Shown here piece after piece: positions 8,002 to 15,731 of a stretch of 38,228 bases of DNA. The stretch comes from a virus, in IMG/VR virus record IMGVR_UViG_3300036806_000270, positions 1 to 38,228 of that record, one strand, 5' to 3'. Numbering within the stretch: position 1 is the stretch's first letter; the number at the start of each line of letters is the position of its first letter. Both the position numbers and the translations under genes were made by a program. The notes below the pieces were generated by a model that saw only the letters and a list, made by a program, of their open reading frames with translations, did no database searches and was not told where the DNA came from.

Positions 8002-8581
8002 GGTCGACCTCCGCCGCCGGGCGATGGCCGACTGTCGGGCCGGCGGGGCCGAGCCGGTCGTCCTGGAGACGCATGGCGGGTGGGGCCACGTCTGGCTGGA
8101 GTGTTACCGGGATGTGGGCCGGGGGGCGGTGTTCGAGACGCGGCCGGACAAGGCCGAGTCGCTGGCCCGCCAGCGGCCGGCGTGGGCCGTCTACGAGGCC
8201 GACTGCGGGCGGGCGTTGGAAGCCGGCGCGGCTTCCCACCTGGCATACAACTTCGTGGACGTCGACCCCTACGGGTCGCCGTTCGGCGTGGTGGCCGCGT
8301 ACCTGTCGCCCGGCCGGACGCTGCCCGACGTGTGGCACCTGGTCGTCAATGACGGCCTGCGGCAGAAGGTGCAGATCGGCGGGGCGTGGCAGGTGGAATG
8401 CCTGGCCGACGTAGTCCGCGACTACGGCAACGACCTCTACGGGCGGTATCTCGGCGTCGCGAAGGAGAAGATCCGGCGGCTCGCCGCGGCCGCCGGGTTC
8501 GGGTTGGCCGGGTGGAGCGGATACCACTGCGGCCACAACCAGGGCATGACCCACTACTGGGCCAAGCTGTCCCGCGCCTGA
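7964..8581 (+). CDS. Class I SAM methyltransferase with Trm1-like catalytic motif
   Basis: 205 residues from the ATG inside the end of the ParB-like gene. It shows a Rossmann methyltransferase order: VVLETHGGWGHVWLE (residues ~32-46, motif I region), FETRPDKAESL (~58-67, acidic SAM-ribose loop), AVYEADCGRAL and the catalytic loop FVDVDPYGSP (97-106). DVDPYGSP is very close to the DxDPFGSP motif of Trm1 tRNA guanine-26 dimethyltransferases, and unlike the DPPY/NPPY of DNA adenine enzymes. The protein is about half the size of Trm1 and lacks its C-terminal zinc/RNA-binding part, so the substrate (tRNA, other RNA or DNA) is open. Its end overlaps the convergent minus-strand gene by 28 bases. Confidence 0.72.
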   Translation: MSSQKDNTTFRHKVDLRRRAMADCRAGGAEPVVLETHGGWGHVWLECYRDVGRGAVFETRPDKAESLARQRPAWAVYEADCGRALEAGAASHLAYNFVDVDPYGSPFGVVAAYLSPGRTLPDVWHLVVNDGLRQKVQIGGAWQVECLADVVRDYGNDLYGRYLGVAKEKIRRLAAAAGFGLAGWSGYHCGHNQGMTHYWAKLSRA

Positions 8582-9024
8582 GGCCGGGCGGCGTTCCGGC
8601 GCGTCGCCCACGCCCTGGCCGCGGCCCGCCTGCGGACGGGCGCGAGTTCCCGCCGGCGGCGGGGGTCGGCGGCGCGCATGGTCCGCCATGCCTTGAGCGC
8701 GGCCAGGCGGCGGCGGGACGGGGCCGACCAGGGGAATTCCCGGGTGACGGCCATGCATCGGATGCCGTCCGCCCGGTGCCCCGGCCGGGGCGTCCAGGGC
8801 CGGGGCTCGGGCCCGAGGCCGTGGCGGTGCCGACACTCCCGGACCTGCCGGATGAGCCGGGACACCCGGGCCTTGTGCGGCGCGCGGACCCGCCGGGTGA
8901 GCCGGGCCGCCTGCGACCACGGCAGGGTGCCATAGCAGGGGCAGGCCGACAGCACGAGCCGGGCCCGGCGTAACTCCCGCTTGAGGGCCAACAGGTCGGC
9001 CGGGATGACGGTCGGCATGGGCAT
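8554..9024 (-). CDS. Basic unknown protein downstream of the radical SAM gene (156 aa)
   Basis: Minus strand, ATG at 9024 preceded by a strong AGGAGG about six bases upstream, which fixes the start. 156 residues, very rich in Arg and Ala, with a few Cys and His (SACPCYGTLP, VRECRHRHG). The helical N-terminus (IPADLLALKRELRRARLVLSACP) and basic body suggest nucleic-acid contact. It begins 57 bases after the radical SAM stop and is probably co-transcribed with it. Its 3' end overlaps the convergent methyltransferase gene. Not recognised; the high Arg content also fits a translated shadow, but the ribosome site argues for a gene. Confidence 0.6.
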   Translation of the reverse strand: MPMPTVIPADLLALKRELRRARLVLSACPCYGTLPWSQAARLTRRVRAPHKARVSRLIRQVRECRHRHGLGPEPRPWTPRPGHRADGIRCMAVTREFPWSAPSRRRLAALKAWRTMRAADPRRRRELAPVRRRAAARAWATRRNAARPQARDSLAQ

Positions 9025-9081
9025 GACGGACCTCCTTCGGCCCTATGGCCGCGCCTGTGGATGGGGATGGGGACGGGCGGA

Positions 9082-9912
9082 TTAGTGGTGTTGCGGCACC
9101 CGCTTGGGGTTCGGGTAGCCGGCCGGGAGGTAGGGTTGCAGGTCCTGCTTGATATAGTGCCGCGCGCCGGTAGCGGCGAGCACTTCAAGGACGTCCGCCG
9201 TGAACCGCCCCCAGTCGGTCGTCCTCGTCAGGCCGACGTAGTTCACCCGACCGACCTTGAACAGGTCGACGAACCGGTGGGTCTGGCGGATGATTTCCAG
9301 CGTGGCGGCCGTGTCGAGCACCGGCTCCAGGCTGACCCAAGTGAAGACGCCGCGGTCGTGGAACCGGCGGAGCGTGTCGATGCGGTCCGCGGGCATTGCC
9401 GCCCCCCGCTCCCACTTGGCCGAGAAGGAATCGTCCAGGCTGGTCAGGGTCGACGCGAAGGCGTCCCGGGTCCGGCGGAACAGGTCCGCGTCCCGCAGCG
9501 CCCGCGGGCCGCCCTTGGTCAGCGTGCAGACGCCCAAGCCGTGCTCGATCAGGCATTCGAGCGTCTGGCGGGTCAGGGCCGTGTCGCCGGGGTGGTAGGG
9601 GTCGGTCGTGAACGACAGCATGACTTGGCCCGTGACGCCGGCGGCCCGGTACTTCGCCGCCTCCTTCCGCAGCTTCGTCAGGAAGTCGGGCCGCGGCCTG
9701 GCGCCGGCGTCGAACTCCGCCCGCGGCATCCGCAGCACGTTGGGCACATAGCAGTAGGCACATTTGTGCCCGCACCCGCGGTAGGGGTTGGCGGCCAGCG
9801 GGGAATATTCGCCGGCCTGCCCGGCCGGGGCGTAGATCAGGGAGCAGCCCGGGACCGGATTGGCCTCGCCGTCGTCGGCCGGGTCGGTGGCATTGAGAGT
9901 CGGGAGCAGCAT
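9082..9912 (-). CDS. Radical SAM protein, spore-photoproduct-lyase (SplB)-like family
   Basis: Read from the ATG at 9912 (276 aa). ANPYRGCGHKCAYCYVP carries the 4Fe-4S motif C47-x3-C51-x2-C54. Further family marks are QVMLSFTTDPYHPGD, LGVCTLTKGG, ASTLTSLDDSFSAKWE, GVFTWVSLEPVLD and VDLFKVGRVNYVG. This is the SplB/Rv2578c-like group of radical SAM enzymes, some members of which repair DNA photoproducts while most are uncharacterised. Upstream in-frame starts exist (TTG at 10002, ATG at 9957), but a promoter-like sequence at 9975-10002 lies over the first one, and MLLPTLNATD looks like the natural N-terminus. It sits with the downstream basic gene as a minus-strand pair inside a plus-strand packaging cluster, a sign of a cargo insertion. 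Confidence 0.85.
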   Translation of the reverse strand: MLLPTLNATDPADDGEANPVPGCSLIYAPAGQAGEYSPLAANPYRGCGHKCAYCYVPNVLRMPRAEFDAGARPRPDFLTKLRKEAAKYRAAGVTGQVMLSFTTDPYHPGDTALTRQTLECLIEHGLGVCTLTKGGPRALRDADLFRRTRDAFASTLTSLDDSFSAKWERGAAMPADRIDTLRRFHDRGVFTWVSLEPVLDTAATLEIIRQTHRFVDLFKVGRVNYVGLTRTTDWGRFTADVLEVLAATGARHYIKQDLQPYLPAGYPNPKRVPQHH

Positions 9913-9961
9913 CGGCCGTCTCGCTTTCTTCCGCCGCCGGGGCGGAGTGAGCCTCATCCCC

Positions 9962-10002
9962 CTTGGGTGCCCCAAGTATACCGAACCGCTTGGGTTTTGC
10001 AA
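9962..10002 (-). promoter_or_regulatory. Promoter and inverted repeats upstream of the radical SAM gene
   Basis: On the minus strand TTGCAA (9997-10002) and TATACT (9975-9980) are separated by 16 bases, a good sigma70-type pair in otherwise GC-rich DNA. An inverted repeat with arms CTTGGG (9962-9967) and CCCAAG (9971-9976) overlaps the -10 box and start region. A second weak dyad, CTTG...CAAG, covers the -35. The layout would suit repressor control of the radical SAM operon. No test is possible from sequence alone. Confidence 0.55.
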
Positions 10003-10042
10003 GTGTAATTCCGCGTTGGACTTGCGCCGCCGGCCCGGTTCC

Positions 10043-10231
10043 CTAGTTGGCGTCGGGTACTGACTTTAGGGGCCGGCCGCCCTTGGCCCCGTTGGCCCGT
10101 GCGGCGGCGGCCTTGGCCTCTGAGGTGCGGGCGCCGCCGCGGCTGCTGAATGACCTGCGGCCGTCCCGCCAGCCGGCGCGGTAGGCGGCGGCGGGGTCGG
10201 CGGGAAGGTCCGGCGGGAGGGGAATTCGCAT
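10043..10231 (-). CDS. Short basic protein (62 aa)
   Basis: 62 residues on minus, starting at the ATG at 10231. It contains AYRAGWRDGRRSF and a conserved-looking Lys/Ala/Gly segment, KAAAARANGAKGGRP, a motif I know from the ends of many short bacterial and phage proteins, often beside DNA-binding ones. No helix-turn-helix is readable. It stands divergent from the small terminase gene and upstream of the radical SAM gene, so a regulatory role is conceivable but not shown. Confidence 0.55.
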   Translation of the reverse strand: MRIPLPPDLPADPAAAYRAGWRDGRRSFSSRGGARTSEAKAAAARANGAKGGRPLKSVPDAN

Positions 10232-10298
10232 CGCCGCATCTTAGCCCGGCCGGTTGGGTTTCTACGAGGGACCGTGCGGACCCGCGGGATATGGACAT

Positions 10299-10793
10299 AT
10301 GGGACGCCGAGGCCCCGCCCCAACGCCGACCGCCATCCTCCAGGCCCGGGGGTCGTGGCGCGGCAAGGCGAACAAGGACGAGCCGGGGCCGGAGCCCAGG
10401 TCCCCGGACTGCCCGGAGTGGCTGACCGACGCCGCGAAGGAGGTCTGGCGGCAGGTCGTCGCGACCGTCCTCATGACCCGCATCCTGACCGCGGCCGACG
10501 GCAACGCCCTGGGCCGTTACTGCGACGCCCTGGTCCGGTGGAAGAAGGCGGCGAAGTGGCTGGACGAGAAGGGCGAGACGTACCCGATCCGCGACGACGC
10601 CGGCAGCATCAAGTGCGTGATGCAGTACCCGCAGGTGGCCCAGTACCACAAGCTCTCCGCCCTGCTGCTGAAGTTCGAGCAGGAGTTCGGCCTCACCCCA
10701 TCCGCCCGGTCGCGCCTCCAGATCCCGGCCGAGTCCAATGCCCGAGCCCAAGCCCCGCAAGCCGGCCCGCCGGTCCTCAAGATCGCCAACTGA
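10299..10793 (+). CDS. terS: Terminase small subunit, P27 family
   Basis: From the ATG at 10299 (164 aa), chosen because MGRRGPAPTPTAILQARGSWR is the canonical N-terminus of P27-type small terminases; an earlier in-frame start would add 15 unlike residues. Other marks are PEWLTDAAKEVWRQVVATV, LTAADGNALGRYCDALVRWKKA and FGLTPSARSRLQIP. The subunit recognises the packaging site and loads the large terminase. Its end overlaps the large-subunit start by 56 bases in another frame. Confidence 0.9.
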   Translation: MGRRGPAPTPTAILQARGSWRGKANKDEPGPEPRSPDCPEWLTDAAKEVWRQVVATVLMTRILTAADGNALGRYCDALVRWKKAAKWLDEKGETYPIRDDAGSIKCVMQYPQVAQYHKLSALLLKFEQEFGLTPSARSRLQIPAESNARAQAPQAGPPVLKIAN

Positions 10794-12576
10794 CCCGGCG
10801 GCGCCGGCGCCCGGGGCGGCCGCGGCGGACGCCTGGAAGGCCCAGCTCGAAGGCATCCTCCGGCAGGTCCCCGGGTACGACCCGTGGGCGCACGCGGCCG
10901 GCGCGGCGGCCTACCTGGACCATGCCGCCGCGGTGAAGGCGGTCAACTGGTTCGCCGACCACCTGAAGCACGTCGAGGGCGACGCCCGCGGCGAGCCGTT
11001 CGTCCTGCGGCCCTGGCAGGCGGCGATCGTCGGCAACCTGTTCGGCTGGAAGCGGCGCGACGAGAAGGGCCGGGAGGTCCGCCGCTACCGCAAGTTCCTG
11101 CTTTACTGCGGGCGGGGCAACGGCAAGACGCCGCTGTCGTCGGGCATCATCCTGTATTCGCTGTTCGAGGACGGCGAGCCCGGGGCCCAGTGCTTCCTGG
11201 CCGCCGGCCAGGCGGAGCAGGCCGGGTTCCTCTTCCGCAACGCCCGCGGGATGGTGGAGCAGGACCCGGCGCTGTTGGGCCGGGTGACGATCTACGGCGG
11301 AGCCCAGCACCGCTCGCTCGTCCTCGTGGACGACCCGCTCAGCTTCTGCAAGGTCATCCCGGCCGAGGCCGCCGGCCAGCACGGCGGCATCCCGCACGTC
11401 ACGCTGATCGACGAACTGCACGTCCAGGACACCCGGGACCTGGTCGAGGTGTTCGAGACGGGCATGGCCAAGCGGGTCCGGGCCCAGCCGCTGCTGGGAA
11501 TGCTCACGACCGCGGACTACGACCGCGAGTCGATCTGCAACGAGGTCTACGACCATGCCTGCCGGGTCCGGGACAACCAGGGCGACCCGGCCCAGCCCGG
11601 GTATGACCCGGCGTTCCTGCCGGTGATTTACGAGGTGCCCCTGGAGCGGGACGGGCGGGCGGTCGACTGGGCGGACGAAGCGGAGTGGGCGGCGGCCAAC
11701 CCGAACCTGGGGGTGAGCGTGTCGCTGGAGAGCCTGCGGGCGGCGGGCCAGGCCGCCCAGGAGAACCCGCTGCGGGAGAACGCCTTCCGCCGGCTGCACC
11801 TGAACCAGCGGACCAAGCAGGACCTGCGGCTGATCCCGATGGCCGCGTGGGACGCCTGCGCCGGCGAGCGGGCGGTCGCCGAGCTGGCGGAGTGGCTGAA
11901 GGGCCGGCGGTGCTACGGCGGGCTGGACCTGGCCAGCACGAACGACCTGGCCAGCTTCACGCTGCTGTTCCCGCTGGACGACCTGGTGGGGGCCGAGGTC
12001 CTGGGGCTGCTGAGCTGGTCGTGGTGCCCGGCCGACCGGGTGGTCCGTCGGGCCCGCCAGAAGTTCCCGTACGACGTCTGGCAGAAGAGGGGCCTCTTGA
12101 CGGCCACCGACGGCGACTGGATCGACTACGGGACCATCCAGCGGGACGTGCTGGCCCTCCGCGACCTGTACCGGGTCCAGGAGGTCGGCGTCGACCCCCA
12201 CGGGGCCGACCAGATCTCGCAGAACCTGATCGCCGAGGGGATGGTCCTGGTGCCCGTCCACGCGACGTTCCGGAACCTGGCCGGGCCGACCAAGGAATTC
12301 GTCCGCCGGGTGAGCAAGCGCAAGGTCCTGCACGGCGGCAACCCGGTCCTGCGGTGGGCGGCCGGCAACGCCGCCGCCCACTTCGACGGCCGCCTGCCCC
12401 CCGGCGGCAAGATCGAGGACCACCTGGAGAAGGTCCCGGTCATGCTGAGCAAGCGCAAGAGCGCCGACAAGATCGACCCCCTCGCCGCCGCCGTCCTGGC
12501 CCTGGCCCGGCTGTCAGCCCACCCCGAGGCGGAGGCGGCGAGCGTGTACGAGACCCGCGGCATCCGCGTCCTGTGA
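10738..12576 (+). CDS. terL: Terminase large subunit (HK97-like ATPase/nuclease)
   Basis: 612 residues. The ATPase domain has Walker A GRGNGKT (125-131) and Walker B VTLIDELHV (221-229), with LLGMLTTAD as the coupling motif (252-260). The nuclease half has GGLDLASTNDLASF (D397), VGVDPHGADQ (D486) and a late acidic KIDPLAAAVLAL, matching the RNaseH-like metal site. RPWQAAIVGNLFGW near residue 91 is typical of the phage Terminase_1 family. It drives DNA translocation into the prohead and cuts the concatemer. The first ~30 residues are Pro/Ala-rich and low in complexity, so a later start cannot be excluded. Confidence 0.95.
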   Translation: MPEPKPRKPARRSSRSPTDPAAPAPGAAAADAWKAQLEGILRQVPGYDPWAHAAGAAAYLDHAAAVKAVNWFADHLKHVEGDARGEPFVLRPWQAAIVGNLFGWKRRDEKGREVRRYRKFLLYCGRGNGKTPLSSGIILYSLFEDGEPGAQCFLAAGQAEQAGFLFRNARGMVEQDPALLGRVTIYGGAQHRSLVLVDDPLSFCKVIPAEAAGQHGGIPHVTLIDELHVQDTRDLVEVFETGMAKRVRAQPLLGMLTTADYDRESICNEVYDHACRVRDNQGDPAQPGYDPAFLPVIYEVPLERDGRAVDWADEAEWAAANPNLGVSVSLESLRAAGQAAQENPLRENAFRRLHLNQRTKQDLRLIPMAAWDACAGERAVAELAEWLKGRRCYGGLDLASTNDLASFTLLFPLDDLVGAEVLGLLSWSWCPADRVVRRARQKFPYDVWQKRGLLTATDGDWIDYGTIQRDVLALRDLYRVQEVGVDPHGADQISQNLIAEGMVLVPVHATFRNLAGPTKEFVRRVSKRKVLHGGNPVLRWAAGNAAAHFDGRLPPGGKIEDHLEKVPVMLSKRKSADKIDPLAAAVLALARLSAHPEAEAASVYETRGIRVL

Positions 12577-12590
12577 TGCGCGTCCCGCCT

Positions 12591-12604
12591 GTGACGCGCG
12601 TCAC
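12591..12604. repeat. 14-bp perfect palindrome after terL
   Basis: Arms GTGACGC/GCGTCAC form a perfect palindrome 14 bases after the terL stop, in the 68-base gap before the portal gene. It could be a weak hairpin or a protein-binding site; no U-tract follows. Confidence 0.6.
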
Positions 12605-12644
12605 CTGACGGGCGTCCCCCGAGCCCAAAGAGCCCACCGACGCC

Positions 12645-14420
12645 GTGACGATCAACCCGCTGAAATGGATCGGCGCCGGCCTGCGGGCCCTGGTCCGGAC
12701 GGAGCTGCGGTCGTCGCTGGCCGACCCGGACCCGTGGCTCCAGTGGTGGTTCAACGGGGGCGGCACGTCCAAGGCGGGCGTGATCGTCAACGAGCAGACG
12801 GCCCTGGCCTTCTCCGCCGTCTTCCAGGCCATTCGGGTGATCTCCGAGGCCGTGGCGTCCCTGCCGTTCCCCACGTACCGGCGGCTGTCGCCCCGGGGCA
12901 AGGAGCGGGTCACCGGCCACCCGGCCTACCGGCTGCTGAATCGCCGGCCCAACCCCGACATGCCCGCCTACGTGTTCCGCGAGACCCTGATGGGGCACGT
13001 GCTGCTCTGGGGCAACGGGTACGCGGAGATCGAGCGGACGGGCGGCGGCGTGCCGGTGGCCCTGCACGTCCTGCGGCCGGACCGGGTGTACCCCGAGCTG
13101 GACCCGGCCGACCGGAGCCTGGTCTACCGCGTCTACCAGCCGGGCAAGCCGGCGGCCGTGCTGCGGCCCGACGACGTCCTGCACCTGCGCGGGCTGGGGT
13201 TCGACGGGCTGGTCGGGTACAGCCCCATCCGCCTGGGCCGCCAGGCGATCGGGCTGGGGCTGGCGGCTGAGACGTTCGGGGCCTCGTTCTTCGGCAACGG
13301 GGCCCGGCCCCAGGGGGCGCTCAAGCACCCCGGCAAGCTGAGCGACCAGGCCGCCAAGCACCTGCGGGAGAGCTGGGAGGCGACGCACGGCGGGCCGGAG
13401 AACGCCAACCGGCCGGCCATCCTGGAGGAGGGGCTGGAGTGGGTGCCGTTCACCGTCCCGCCCGAGGACGCCCAGTTCCTGGGCACCCGCCAGTTCCAGG
13501 TCCAGGAGGTGGCGCGGTGGTTCAACATCGCCCCCCACAAGCTGATGGACCTGAGCCGGTCGACCAATAACAACATCGAGCAACAGGCCCTGGAGTTCGT
13601 CCAGCACACCCTCACCCCCTGGCTGGTCCGGTGGGAGGAGGAGGTCCAGGCCAAGCTCTTCCGGGCGGACGAGCAGGAGACGCTCTTCGCCGAGCACCTG
13701 CTGGACCACATGCTCCGGGGCGACGCCACGGCCCGGCACGCGGCGTACCGGACGGGCATCCAGTTCGGGTACTACAGCGCCGACGACGTCAGGGAGATGG
13801 AGAACCTGAACCCGCTGGCCGACGGCAAGGGCGACCTGTACCTCACGCCGGTCAACATGCAGCCGGCCGAGGTCACGGCCGAGCAGGCGAAGTTCGCGGA
13901 GAGCGGGAAGCTTCCGGCCCTCGACGCGGGCGCGACCGGTAAGCCGCCGGCGAACCCAAAGCCGCCGGCCGACTCCGTGCCTGACGGTTCCGGCGACGGC
14001 GCCGACGCCACCCGGGCGGCCGTGCGGGCGGCGGTCCGGCCGCTGCTGGTCGACGCCGGCCAGCGGGTGTTGCGGCGTGAGGCCGAGACGCTCCGCCGCG
14101 CGGCCAGGAAGCCCGGCCTCGGCGCCTTCGCCGGGCGGTTCTACGCCGAGCACGCGGACTACGTACGGTCCAATTTCGGCCACCTGCTGGCCGGGTACGC
14201 CGGCGTGATGTACGCCTGCGGGCTGCCGTCGTGCCGGTCCTGGACGCCGGCCCAACTCGACGAGGCCTCCGGCGAGGTCGCCGCCGCGGCCCGCGACGAG
14301 CTGCTCGCGGCCGTGGCCGACCTTCCCGCCGACCAGCTCCCGGCCGCCGTCGACGCCCTGCTGGCCCGCTGGGAGGCCGACCGGCCCGGGGCCCTGGCCG
14401 ACAGGCTCCTGTCCCTATGA
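12645..14420 (+). CDS. Portal protein, HK97 family, with C-terminal extension
   Basis: 591 residues from a GTG. The core is a clear HK97-type portal: VNEQTALAFSAVFQAIRVISEAVASLPFPTYRR, then GHVLLWGNGYAEIER, VLHLRGLGFDGLVGYSPI, and STNNNIEQQALEFVQHTLTPWL near residues 305-326. The dodecameric portal is the DNA channel and the platform for connectors. After ~residue 410 a Pro/Lys linker (TGKPPANPKPPADS) leads to an Ala/Arg/Leu-rich helical extension of about 150 residues (RAAVRPLLVDAGQRVLRREAETLRRAARK...). HK97 portal is shorter, so the extension is notable and may act in assembly. Confidence 0.93.
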   Translation: MTINPLKWIGAGLRALVRTELRSSLADPDPWLQWWFNGGGTSKAGVIVNEQTALAFSAVFQAIRVISEAVASLPFPTYRRLSPRGKERVTGHPAYRLLNRRPNPDMPAYVFRETLMGHVLLWGNGYAEIERTGGGVPVALHVLRPDRVYPELDPADRSLVYRVYQPGKPAAVLRPDDVLHLRGLGFDGLVGYSPIRLGRQAIGLGLAAETFGASFFGNGARPQGALKHPGKLSDQAAKHLRESWEATHGGPENANRPAILEEGLEWVPFTVPPEDAQFLGTRQFQVQEVARWFNIAPHKLMDLSRSTNNNIEQQALEFVQHTLTPWLVRWEEEVQAKLFRADEQETLFAEHLLDHMLRGDATARHAAYRTGIQFGYYSADDVREMENLNPLADGKGDLYLTPVNMQPAEVTAEQAKFAESGKLPALDAGATGKPPANPKPPADSVPDGSGDGADATRAAVRAAVRPLLVDAGQRVLRREAETLRRAARKPGLGAFAGRFYAEHADYVRSNFGHLLAGYAGVMYACGLPSCRSWTPAQLDEASGEVAAAARDELLAAVADLPADQLPAAVDALLARWEADRPGALADRLLSL

Positions 14421-14454
14421 GGCCCCCGAGCCCCCCCCGACCCCAGTCAACCCC

Positions 14455-15483
14455 ATGCCCACCCCCACCACCGAAAAGCGTTGGATCCAGGCCACCGAGC
14501 TGCGCGTCGCCAAGGGCGAGGGCGGCAAGCCGTCCAGGCTGATCGGGTACGCCGCGACGTTCAACAGCCTCTCGAACGTCCTGGGCTCCGGCCGGGCCCA
14601 GTTCCGCGAGAAGATCAAGCCCGGGGCCTTCGCCGACGCGATCGCCGCCGGCCAAGACGTCCGGGCGGCGTTCAACCACGACCCCAACCACGTCCTGGCC
14701 CGGACCAAGAACGGCACGCTCCGGCTGAGCGAGGACGACAAGGGCCTGCGCTTCGAGGCCGACCTGAACCCCGACGACCCGGCCGCCATGAGCGTGGCGG
14801 CGAAGGTCGAGCGGGGCGACGTCGACGGCTGCTCGTTCGCGTTCCGGACCCTCAAGGACTCCTGGGCCCAGGACAACGGCGAGAACGTCCGCACGCTGGA
14901 GAAGTGCGACGTGATCGACGTCGGACCGGTGACCTACCCCGCCTACGACGCCACCAGCGTCGACGTCCGGTCGGCCGCCCACGCCATCGCCCGGCTGCCC
15001 AGGCGGGCCGGCGGCGCCGGGGCCCCGGCCGGCGGCGCCGCGGGGGCCGCGGGGGCCGAGGCCCGGGCCACGATCGAGGTCGAGGACGACTCGCTCGTGT
15101 GGGTCTGCCGGTGCGCGATCGACTACCTGCGGTATGCCTTCGACGCCTGCCAGAACGTGATGGACGTGGCCGGGCGGGTGACGGGCGAGCTGAACGGCCG
15201 GGACCAGGAGGCGATCGACGACTGCGTCGACAACCTCGTCGACCTGGTCGCCAAGGCCCGCAAGACGCGGGCCATCCTGGACGCGCTGGGGGCCGACGAC
15301 GAGGACCCGGCGGACCCCGCCGCGGCGGAGGGCAAGCCCTCCGCGGAGACCGCCGCCGTCAACCCAATGGACGAAGACGACGAGGACGCGGACCGGTCCG
15401 CCGGGCGGGCCGCCGGCCAGGCGGCAAAAGCCGATCCGCTGGGCGCCGCCCGTCGGCGGCTGCAACTGGCGGAAGCCCTGTAG
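14455..15483 (+). CDS. Prohead protease (S78/HK97 gp4-like) with acidic C-terminal extension
   Basis: 342 residues. Residues ~8-180 form the protease: KPSRLIGYAATFN, EKIKPGAFADAI, AAFNHDP (H75) and DGCSFAF (S127) give the catalytic His and Ser, and VIDVGPVTYPAY is the late conserved strand. It should cleave the capsid delta domain and other prohead proteins during maturation. After an Ala/Gly linker a second part (~200-342) has a Cys-containing helical segment (CRCAIDYLRYAFDACQN, ELNGRDQEAIDDCVDN) and a strongly acidic run (DEDDEDAD). Such a tail could serve as a scaffold in cis. A dispersed palindrome lies inside this extension. Confidence 0.92.
   Translation: MPTPTTEKRWIQATELRVAKGEGGKPSRLIGYAATFNSLSNVLGSGRAQFREKIKPGAFADAIAAGQDVRAAFNHDPNHVLARTKNGTLRLSEDDKGLRFEADLNPDDPAAMSVAAKVERGDVDGCSFAFRTLKDSWAQDNGENVRTLEKCDVIDVGPVTYPAYDATSVDVRSAAHAIARLPRRAGGAGAPAGGAAGAAGAEARATIEVEDDSLVWVCRCAIDYLRYAFDACQNVMDVAGRVTGELNGRDQEAIDDCVDNLVDLVAKARKTRAILDALGADDEDPADPAAAEGKPSAETAAVNPMDEDDEDADRSAGRAAGQAAKADPLGAARRRLQLAEAL
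15325..15344. repeat. Dispersed palindrome, copy 2 (inside the protease gene)
   Basis: Perfect arms GCGGAGGGC and GCCCTCCGC around AA. It is translated as part of the low-complexity C-terminal tail of the protease (EGKPSAE region), which suggests insertion into a tolerant segment. Confidence 0.85.
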
Positions 15484-15731
15484 CACGCACGCCAACGGCA
15501 GGGTTCACGGGCACCGGCGAGCCCGAACGCCTCCCCAGAGGCGTTTCCCCTTGGGGGTTCGAGTCCCCCCTGCTGGCCTTCCACCGAACCACTCCTGGAG
15601 GAGGGCTCGCCCTCCTCTGACGGCCCCGCGCCATCGGGCGGGGCGACAGCAGGCCAAGGCACGCCATCGGGTGCTCGCGGTCGGCTCGTGTCCATTTCGA
15701 CCCCACGCGACCCCCCGATCCGAGGAACCCC
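15484..15731. other. Gap between protease and capsid genes with hairpins and a tRNA T-arm-like sequence
   Basis: 248 bases with no convincing gene. It contains, in order, an 8-bp hairpin (AACGCCTC/GAGGCGTT, 15526-15545, loop CCCA); a T-arm-like hairpin, GGGGG-TTCGAGT-CCCCC (15553-15569); and the palindrome at 15598-15617. The hairpin plus T-arm order recalls the 3' half of a long-variable-arm tRNA, but the upstream space is too short for D and anticodon arms and the acceptor strand pairs poorly with 15492-15498. It is best described as tRNA-like debris or a structured RNA. A ribosome site (GAGGAA) precedes the capsid ATG. Confidence 0.5.
15598..15617. repeat. Dispersed palindrome, copy 3
   Basis: Perfect arms GAGGAGGGC and GCCCTCCTC around TC, in the protease-capsid gap. 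Its arms are identical to those of copy 4 at 30118-30139. Confidence 0.85.

Noticed and set aside
12126-14255. Minus-strand open frame of 709 codons opposite terL and portal
   Set aside because: Antisense shadow; terL and portal are certain by motif.
15492-15577. Complete class II tRNA gene
   Set aside because: Only about 27 bases are available for D and anticodon arms, seven unpaired bases lie between variable arm and T-arm, and the acceptor pairing has a mismatch and a wobble.
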